NCBI RefSeq assembly: GCF_014650555.1
Contig: NZ_BMVE01000001.1
Location: 1,054,001-1,118,000 of the forward strand
Source: Streptomyces goshikiensis
GTDB lineage: Bacteria > Actinomycetota > Actinomycetes > Streptomycetales > Streptomycetaceae
Reading direction: 5' to 3'
Length of the DNA stretch: 64,000 nucleotides
This document shows positions 57,425-64,000 of the stretch, one piece after another. How positions within the stretch are numbered: position 1 is the stretch's first letter; each line of letters opens with the position of its first letter. The translations under genes and the position numbers were made by a program. Under the pieces are notes generated by a model. It was not told where the DNA came from, did no database searches, and worked only from the letters and a program-made list of their open reading frames with translations.

Positions 57425-58438
57425 ATGAACAAAGGGCTTCACACCATGCCGGCAGGCCATACCACCGGTCGTTCCAGCAGCCGCTCCACCGGCCGCTCCA
57501 CCGGCGCCCCCGCCACCCGCGCCGGGCGCCGGGCCGCCGAACGCCGCAAGCGGCTGCGCCGTACGGTCATGGGCTCGGCGGCGCTCGTCGCACTGATGGG
57601 CACCGCGTACGCCCTGGCCCCGGCGAGCGGGACCAAGGCCGTCGCGGAGGGCCGCGCGGCCCCGGAGTCCGGGGCGGAGGCGGGCCCCTCGCCGGCGGCG
57701 GGCGGTGTGGTGGGCGGGGCGCCGAGCGCACAGGGCGGCCAGGGCCCGACGGCCCCCTCGGCGGCTACGAGCGGCACACCCGGTTCCGCCTCCTCGCCGG
57801 CCGGTACCCCCTCCGGCGGCGCTTCGGCCTCCGCGTCGTCCTCGCCGTCGGCCTCGGCCTCCGCGCCCGTCCCCACGACCGGTCCCGGCACCTTCGGGGC
57901 CTCCTCCGCGTCGGGGCAGCCCCAGGGCAAGGGCCCCGTACGGCGCTGGCGGGTCGAGGTGGAGGAGGGCAGCGGGGTGGACCCGGACACCGCCGCCCGG
58001 TCCGTCGAGGCGATCCTCGGGGACGAGCGGGGCTGGATCAAGGACCCGGCGTACGGGTTCCAACTGGCCGGAGCCGGACAGCCGGTGGACTTCACCGTGA
58101 AGATCGCCACGCCCACCACCACCGACCGGCTGTGCGAGGTGGTCACCCCCGAGCTCAAGGGCGAGACCAACTGCCGGGCCGGTCACACGGTGGTGGTGAA
58201 CCTCAAGCGCTGGCAGAAGGGATCTCCGCAGTTCAGCGGCCCGGTGGAGGAGTACCGGGCGCTGATCGTCAACCACGAGGTGGGGCACGAGATCGGCCGC
58301 GAGCACGAGACCTGCCCGGGGCCGGGGCAGCCGGCGCCCGCGATGATGCAGCAGATCAAGGGGCTGCTCGGCTGTACGGCGAACGCCTGGCCGTTCGACC
58401 GGAAGGGAACCTACCTGTCGGGCCCGCGCGTCCTCTAG
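57425..58438 (+). CDS. DUF3152-type exported zinc-metalloprotease-like protein
   Basis: 337 residues. Short cytoplasmic Arg-rich start, one transmembrane/signal segment (about 47-65), a long Ser/Gly/Ala/Pro linker (75-170), then the DUF3152 domain. That domain carries [11 protein letters not shown] (His284, Glu285, His288, His294), the metzincin-type zinc motif. It is followed by [14 protein letters not shown], where the conserved Met of a Met-turn could be. Two cysteine pairs are likely. No substrate is known for this family. Confidence 0.87.
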   Translation: MNKGLHTMPAGHTTGRSSSRSTGRSTGAPATRAGRRAAERRKRLRRTVMGSAALVALMGTAYALAPASGTKAVAEGRAAPESGAEAGPSPAAGGVVGGAPSAQGGQGPTAPSAATSGTPGSASSPAGTPSGGASASASSSPSASASAPVPTTGPGTFGASSASGQPQGKGPVRRWRVEVEEGSGVDPDTAARSVEAILGDERGWIKDPAYGFQLAGAGQPVDFTVKIATPTTTDRLCEVVTPELKGETNCRAGHTVVVNLKRWQKGSPQFSGPVEEYRALIVNHEVGHEIGREHETCPGPGQPAPAMMQQIKGLLGCTANAWPFDRKGTYLSGPRVL

Positions 58439-58463
58439 GACACAGGAAGAGCCGGTGACCCGA

Positions 58464-58485
58464 CCCCCGGGGCAGCGGCCGGGGG
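58464..58485 (+). terminator. Hairpin between DUF3152 and LuxR-type genes
   Basis: 7-bp stem CCCCCGG / CCGGGGG with an 8-nt loop, ending just before the LuxR ribosome site. It may act as a terminator or affect translation of the next gene. Confidence 0.45.
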
Positions 58486-58500
58486 CGAGGAGTGGGAACC

Positions 58501-58809
58501 GTGCGCGTCGTCAGCTTCAGCGTCCCGGCCTGGTTTCCGCCCCGCGGCGGGGAGGAGGTGCGGGGCGAGGTCCAGCTGACCGAGCAGGAGTCGGCCGTGT
58601 TCCTGTGCCTGGCGACCGGCGCCTCGAACGCGGAGCTGGCCGGCGAGCTGCAACTGTCCGTCAGCACGGTCAAGTTCCACGTCCACAACATACGGGCCAA
58701 GCTGGGCGGGATCAGCCGCCTCCAGGCCTGCCTGCTGGCCGCCCTGGCCCGCGAGGGCACCAGACCCGGCGGCCTTAGCGGCGGCGGTGCAGCAGCCGTC
58801 CCCCGATGA
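58501..58809 (+). CDS. Orphan LuxR-type DNA-binding protein (HTH domain only)
   Basis: 102 residues: only a GerE/LuxR helix-turn-helix domain (about 28-90, LTEQESAVFLCLATGASNAELAGELQLSVSTVKFHVHNIRAKLGG) with no receiver or ligand domain. The GTG with GAGGAG eight bases upstream is preferred to the GTG three codons earlier. Its last 35 bp overlap the end of the convergent amidohydrolase-like gene. Target genes unknown. Confidence 0.85.
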   Translation: MRVVSFSVPAWFPPRGGEEVRGEVQLTEQESAVFLCLATGASNAELAGELQLSVSTVKFHVHNIRAKLGGISRLQACLLAALAREGTRPGGLSGGGAAAVPR

Positions 58810-59434
58810 CCGTGGCCACGCAGGTGGTCGCGCCCCGGGCCAGCAGCTCTGCCGGGTCCGCGACGGCGAAGGCCGCGAAGCGGGCCGGAGCGCCCGCTTC
58901 CAGCAGCCCGTGGAAAGCCTCCGCGGCCGACTCCCGCCCGGCGAACGGGTCCAGAGAGGGCTCCGGCGAGGGCTCCGCTCCGGTGGCGGCGGCCGGGGGC
59001 AGGACCGCCAGCCCCGAGCGGGCCACCGCCGTCCGCACCGCCGGGATCGCGAACCGCCCCGTCACCGCCACCACCCCGCGCGCCAGCAGCTTCTGCGTGC
59101 CGCGCCGGGCGCTGTGCCCCCAGCGGGCCTCGGTGAGCTTGAGGTCGGCCAGCGCGGCCTCCCCGCCGATCGGGTCGGCGCCGAGCTCGGTGACCTCGTA
59201 CGGATCGTCCGGGTAGTACGTCCGCTCCAGCAGGGTGTCCCCGCCGCGCACCAGCAGGCCCGGGGTCAGCACTCCGGGCCAGCGCCGGACCCGCGCGTGC
59301 GGGCAGGCCGCCGCGAGCTCCTCGTACGGCCCGAGGCGGGCGATCAGATCGCCCTCGACCAGGACGGCGCCACCGGGCAGCGCGGCGGAGCGCGCCCCCG
59401 GGACGAGGAGTTCGGCGGTGTGGAGCGTCAGCAC
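58775..59434 (-). CDS. Degenerate amidohydrolase-like protein downstream of mqnC
   Basis: 219 residues. The N-terminal beta-sandwich of amidohydrolases is evident (LTLHTAELLVPGAR to GGAVLVEGDLIARLGPYEELAA). Where active enzymes read PGLIDxHxH this one has TPGLLVRGGDTLLE, so the metal-binding histidines are absent, and most of the barrel is missing (usual length is about 400). The C terminus keeps the closing strand ADPAELLARGATTCVATVIGGRLLHRR. It lies 7 bp after mqnC, so it is co-transcribed. Active relatives include aminodeoxyfutalosine deaminase. Confidence 0.75.
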   Translation of the reverse strand: MLTLHTAELLVPGARSAALPGGAVLVEGDLIARLGPYEELAAACPHARVRRWPGVLTPGLLVRGGDTLLERTYYPDDPYEVTELGADPIGGEAALADLKLTEARWGHSARRGTQKLLARGVVAVTGRFAIPAVRTAVARSGLAVLPPAAATGAEPSPEPSLDPFAGRESAAEAFHGLLEAGAPARFAAFAVADPAELLARGATTCVATVIGGRLLHRRR

Positions 59435-59441
59435 GGGCGCG

Positions 59442-60641
59442 TCAGTTGGCGGAGATGAGCTTCAGCTCGGGGTGCGCCGTGCCGCCCTCGATGGCCGTGG
59501 AGGAGATGTGCGAGACCACGCGGTCGTCGACCGGGTCGTTCGCCGGGTCGTCGTGCACCAGGAGGTGCTCGTACGTGGTCGCGCGCTGCGCCGGGACGCG
59601 GCCCGCCTTGCGGATCAGCTCGATGATCTCCATGCGGTTGGAGCGGTGCTTGGCACCGGCCGAGGAGACGACGTTCTCCTCCAGCATGATCGAGCCGAGG
59701 TCGTCCGCGCCGTAGTGCAGCGAGAGCTGGCCCGCCTCCTTGCCGACGGTCAGCCAGGAGCCCTGGATGTGGGCGATGTTGTCGAGGAAGAGGCGCGCGA
59801 TCGCGATCATGCGCAGGTACTCGAACACCGTGGCCTGGGTGCGGCCCTTGAGGTGGTTGTTCTCGGGCTGGTACGTGTACGGGATGAAGGCGCGGAAGCC
59901 GCCGGTGCGGTCCTGCGTGTCCCGGATCATCGCGATGTGCTCGATGCGCTCGGCGTTGGTCTCGCCGGTGCCCATCAGCATGGTGGAGGTGGACTCCACG
60001 CCCAGCTTGTGGGCGATCTCCATGATCTCCAGCCAGCGCTCGCCGGACTCCTTGAGCGGGGCGATCGCCTTGCGCGGCCGCGCGGGGAGCAGTTCGGCGC
60101 CGGCGCCCGCGAAGGAGTCGAGGCCCGCGGCGTGGATGCGCTGGATGGCCTCCTCCGCCGAGACGCCCGAGATGCGGGCCATGTGATCGACCTCGGACGC
60201 GCCGAGGGAGTGGATGACCAGCTGCGGGAACGCCTTCTTGATGGCGGAGAAGTGGTGCTCGTAGTACTCGACGCCGTAGTCCGGGTGGTGCCCGCCCTGG
60301 AACATGATCTGGGTGCCGCCGAGCTCCACGGTCTCCGCGCAGCGGCGCAGGATGTCGTCGAGGTCCCGGGACCAGCCCTTCTTCTTGTCCTTGGGGGCCG
60401 CGTAGAAGGCGCAGAACTTGCAGGCCGTCACGCACACGTTGGTGTAGTTGATGTTCCGCTCGATGATGTACGTCGCGATGTGCTCGGTACCCGCGTAGCG
60501 GCGGCGGCGCACCGCGTCGGCGGCCTGGCCGAGCGCGTGCAGCGGAGCGTGGCGGTAGAGGTCGAGCGCCTCTTCCTTGGTGATCCGGCCCCCCGCGGCG
60601 GCGCGGTCGAGGACAGACTGGAGAGCTGCCTGGTCAGTCAC
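59442..60641 (-). CDS. mqnC: Cyclic dehypoxanthine futalosine synthase
   Basis: 399 residues. Radical-SAM enzyme with CVTACKFCAF (Cys70, Cys74, Cys77; CxxxCxxC). Further motifs are GGTQIMFQGGHHPD, GAGAELLPARPRKAIAP and a C-terminal catalytic region. It cyclises dehypoxanthine futalosine in the futalosine route to menaquinone. GTG start (VTDQAALQS), preceded by GAAAGGTGA. Confidence 0.95.
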   Translation of the reverse strand: MTDQAALQSVLDRAAAGGRITKEEALDLYRHAPLHALGQAADAVRRRRYAGTEHIATYIIERNINYTNVCVTACKFCAFYAAPKDKKKGWSRDLDDILRRCAETVELGGTQIMFQGGHHPDYGVEYYEHHFSAIKKAFPQLVIHSLGASEVDHMARISGVSAEEAIQRIHAAGLDSFAGAGAELLPARPRKAIAPLKESGERWLEIMEIAHKLGVESTSTMLMGTGETNAERIEHIAMIRDTQDRTGGFRAFIPYTYQPENNHLKGRTQATVFEYLRMIAIARLFLDNIAHIQGSWLTVGKEAGQLSLHYGADDLGSIMLEENVVSSAGAKHRSNRMEIIELIRKAGRVPAQRATTYEHLLVHDDPANDPVDDRVVSHISSTAIEGGTAHPELKLISAN

Positions 60642-60735
60642 CGGTGCGTCACCTTTCGGCGGTGGGTCAAGGCGGAGGGCCAAGGAATCACGGGGTCGGA
60701 CCGATCCAGCGTACGCCAGCGGCCGTGGCCGCGGA

Positions 60736-62502
60736 TCAGGGGCTACGGGTCAGGTCGCCCTCCGGGTTCCCCGCCGGGCCGTCGCCCGACTTGTAGTGCA
60801 GTGTCCCGTTCTCGTTGAGGGTGAAGCGCTCGTCGGCCGAGCCGCCCGAACAGATGCCGGGGGCCGGGTTGGTGTTGCCGGAGGTGTCCAGGACGAGGGA
60901 GCGGTCGGTGGCGGAGGTCAGCTTCCAGTCCCCGCCGCAGTCGGTGCCGAGGACGTCGAGGACGGACTTGTCGCGGCCCACGACCTCGCCGACCCTGCCG
61001 GACCTGATGGTGATCTCGAACTCGGTCGCGACGCCCAGGCGGGCGGTGGTGACGGTGCCCTTCCAGGTGCCGGTGAGTTCCTTCGGGACGTCCGCGCGGG
61101 TGCCCTTGGGGGGCGTGGCGCCCGGCCCGGCGCTGCCCGCCGGGGCCGGGGCGGAGGCGGAGGCGGAGGGCCTGGCGGCGCCGTCGGCCAGGTTCCTGTC
61201 CCCGTCCCCCTGGCCGGGCAGCAGCCCCATCCCGTACAGCCCGCCGGACAGCACGGCGAGGACCGCGGCCGCCGCGAGGACGAGGGTGCAACTGAAGCGC
61301 CGGCCCGCCGCGCTGACGGAGACCCGGTGCCCGGCCGCCGGGTCCCCGGGCGCGGTCCGCGGCTGTGGGACGGCGCCGGGACCGGAGCCCGCGGCGCTCT
61401 CGGTGGGGCTGCCGTAGGGGCCGGCGCCGTACGAGGCGTCCGCCGGGCCGAAACCTCCGGCCGCCGGGCTCCCGTAGGAGGAGGCCGTGAACGGCACCGG
61501 CCCCGAAGGGAACTCCCGGGACGCCGCGGCCACGGGCCAGGGGTCCGCCGATCCGGCTCCCGCACCGGCTCCCGCACCGGCTCCCGTCCCCGCTTCCGCG
61601 AGGCCTCCGGCGGGGCCGGCCTCCAGGTCCAGCAGCGCCACGGCGGCCCGGCTGGCCTCCTCGACCAGCGGCGCGGGCAGCCAGCCGGGGGCGCCGAGCG
61701 CGCCGCCGAGGGCGTCCGCGAGGGCCCGCGGCTCCGGCCGGTCGGCGGCCGTCTTGGCCAGACAGGCGGCGACCAGCTCGCGCAGCTGCCCGGGCTCGAT
61801 CGCGCCCAGCTCCGGCGGCTCGTGGACCACCTTGTAGAGGAGGGTGGCGGAGTTGTCCCCGGTGAAGGGGGGCCGCCCGGACGCCGCGAAGGCCAGGACG
61901 GCGCCGAGGGAGAACACGTCGGCGGCGGCCGTGACCCCCTTGCCGAGGATCTGCTCGGGCGACATGTACCCGGGCGAGCCGATGGAGACCCCGGTGGAGG
62001 TCAGCGAGGCCGTCCCGTCGGTGGCCCGGGCGATCCCGAAGTCGATGAGCCGGGGTCCGTCGAGGGTCAGCATCACGTTCGACGGCTTCACGTCCCGGTG
62101 GACCAGGCCCAGCCCGTGCACCGCCACCAGGGCGCGGGCCAGCCCCGCGCCGACGGCCCGTACGCAGGCCTGCGGAAGCGGTCCGTGCGAGGCCACCGCC
62201 CGGTCCAGCGAGGGCCCGGCGACGTACCCGGTGGCCACCCACGGCACGGGGGCGTCCGGGTCCGCGTCGAGTACGGGCGCGGTCCACTCCCCGCCGACCC
62301 GCCGCGCGGCCTCCACCTCGCGGCGGAACCGGGCGCGGAACTCCTCGTCGGAGGCGAAGTGCGGGTGCACGATCTTGACCGCGACGGTCCGGCCGCCGGC
62401 GCTGCGGCCGAGGTAGACCCGCCCCATGCCGCCCGCCCCGAGCCGGCCGAGCAGCCGGTACGCGCCGATGGTCCGCGGTTCGCCGGCTTCGAGCGGCTGC
62501 AT
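60736..62502 (-). CDS. Transmembrane Ser/Thr protein kinase
   Basis: 588 residues. Kinase domain (about 14-270): glycine loop LGRLGAGGMGRVYLG, Lys43, HRDVKPSN with Asp137, DFG (154-156), activation loop with T/S residues, SPGYMSPEQ. Then a Gly/Ala/Pro linker with GAGAGAGAGAG (12-bp DNA repeats near 61,555), one transmembrane helix (about 425-450) and an extracellular domain of about 110 residues with two cysteines that resembles no PASTA repeat. Start at MQPLEAGEP with a GGGGAGG site. It lies between mqnA and mqnC on the same strand; a link to menaquinone is unproven. Confidence 0.93.
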   Translation of the reverse strand: MQPLEAGEPRTIGAYRLLGRLGAGGMGRVYLGRSAGGRTVAVKIVHPHFASDEEFRARFRREVEAARRVGGEWTAPVLDADPDAPVPWVATGYVAGPSLDRAVASHGPLPQACVRAVGAGLARALVAVHGLGLVHRDVKPSNVMLTLDGPRLIDFGIARATDGTASLTSTGVSIGSPGYMSPEQILGKGVTAAADVFSLGAVLAFAASGRPPFTGDNSATLLYKVVHEPPELGAIEPGQLRELVAACLAKTAADRPEPRALADALGGALGAPGWLPAPLVEEASRAAVALLDLEAGPAGGLAEAGTGAGAGAGAGAGSADPWPVAAASREFPSGPVPFTASSYGSPAAGGFGPADASYGAGPYGSPTESAAGSGPGAVPQPRTAPGDPAAGHRVSVSAAGRRFSCTLVLAAAAVLAVLSGGLYGMGLLPGQGDGDRNLADGAARPSASASAPAPAGSAGPGATPPKGTRADVPKELTGTWKGTVTTARLGVATEFEITIRSGRVGEVVGRDKSVLDVLGTDCGGDWKLTSATDRSLVLDTSGNTNPAPGICSGGSADERFTLNENGTLHYKSGDGPAGNPEGDLTRSP

Positions 62503-62754
62503 CGCGTCCCCCTCCCCCGTGAGTACGTCCTGCGTCCTGTGGCTTTGGCCAGACAGCACCTTAGGGCGGAGCGGGAGGGATCTCCTACGGTTGCGCGGAG
62601 CCGTGCCCGAAGGCCGTCGCACAACCCGCGCCCCACGAACCCCACGCACATCGAACGCATTCCGCCAAGGGCTACACGATGCCGAAAGGGGAACGAATTC
62701 CCGGTAACCGGAATATTCGATTTCGCGCGGTCGCGCCGGGCGGGGCATAAGCGC

Positions 62755-63671
<917 letters not shown>

Positions 63672-63806
63672 CTAGCCGCCGTGTGTTCGTCAGCCTTCCC
63701 GCGGGTCTCAAACGTCCGGGTGACGTGATCTTTCCCTCTGGTCTCGGCCGCAGGGTGCATGCTAGGCTCGACGCAAGTTGCAGTTTGGTTTCCCTTGCAG
63801 TACGAG

Positions 63807-63844
63807 GCCTGCGGAGAATGTGACCCGCAGGCTTTTGTAGTTTT
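63807..63844 (+). promoter_or_regulatory. Terminator-like hairpin in the cold-shock gene leader
   Basis: 8-bp stem GCCTGCGG / CCGCAGGC with a 10-nt loop, followed by TTTTGTAGTTTT. It lies within the 5' leader, ending about 57 bp before the ATG. A TAGGCT -10-like element at about 63,763 would make it part of the transcript. It may be a temperature-responsive attenuator. Confidence 0.55.
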
Positions 63845-63900
63845 CAGACTTCTTAGCAGGTTCTGGAGCAGGGCGACCCTTTGGCCCATAGGAGGGCTCA

Positions 63901-64000
63901 TGGCTACCGGAACCGTGAAGTGGTTCAACGCTGAAAAGGGCTTCGGCTTCATCGCCCAGGACGGCGGCGGCCCGGATGTCTTCGTCCACTACTCCGCGAT
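63901..64000 (+). CDS. CspA-family cold-shock protein, N-terminal part (runs off right edge)
   Basis: 33 codons are visible, [20 protein letters not shown] and so on. RNP1 (KGFGFI) is complete and RNP2 (VFVHY) is present. A single OB-fold domain of about 67 residues is expected. Such proteins bind single-stranded RNA/DNA and act as RNA chaperones. Strong AGGAGGG site seven bases upstream. Confidence 0.95.

Overview
The window is chromosomal DNA from a high-GC actinomycete, almost certainly Streptomyces. Supporting signs are very strong G/C at third codon positions, many GTG starts, stop/start overlaps (ATGA, GTGA, TGATG) throughout long operons, Tat/Sec-secreted proteins with alanine-rich linkers, and futalosine-pathway menaquinone genes. 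The gene order matches what I recall of the S. coelicolor region around SCO4505-SCO4609; this is memory, not a search. I see no tRNA, rRNA, CRISPR array, transposase or prophage. Nearly all of the window reads as core chromosome.

Layout. (1) 1-10,600, minus strand: start of htpX, then a second, incomplete complex I operon, nuoA2-B2-C2-H2-I2-J2-K2-L2-M2-N2, with no nuoD, E, F or G. (2) 10,700-17,480, plus strand: two tandem paralogous sensor kinases, a NarL-type response regulator, and korAB (2-oxoacid:ferredoxin oxidoreductase). (3) 17,500-30,200: HxlR repressor with divergent NmrA-type oxidoreductase, RarD transporter, secreted M28 aminopeptidase, a ribbon-helix-helix/degenerate-Fic toxin-antitoxin pair, a LolA-like exported protein, a polyprenyl diphosphate synthase, a CocE-type hydrolase, a HAD phosphatase, fumarylacetoacetase and a small exported protein. 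(4) 30,275-46,109, minus strand: the complete 14-gene nuoA-N operon, preceded by a Rex-type operator. (5) 46,900-53,530: NlpC/P60 hydrolase, a lipoprotein, an I36/crystallin-like secreted protein, then a possible 49-codon peptide gene coupled to a MacA/MacB-like exporter. (6) 53,570-63,660: MenJ-type reductase, GNAT, glutaminase, MenG/UbiE methyltransferase, DUF3152 protein, orphan LuxR-HTH protein, degenerate amidohydrolase, mqnC, Ser/Thr kinase and mqnA. (7) The start of a cold-shock protein at the right edge.

How the genes fit together. The window concentrates menaquinone respiration: MqnA and MqnC (head group), a trans-polyprenyl diphosphate synthase (side chain), MenG (methylation), MenJ (side-chain reduction), and two complex I gene sets that would reduce the product. 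The canonical set has NADH-oxidising subunits and a Rex site. The second set has no NADH module and no NuoD, and it lies beside a ferredoxin-reducing KorAB with a two-component system between them. The most interesting hypothesis is that nuo2, the two-component system and korAB form one ferredoxin-linked respiratory unit. A 20-bp motif repeated exactly upstream of both kinases, one copy lying in the nuoA2/kinase divergent promoter, supports shared control. The function of the unit is inference.
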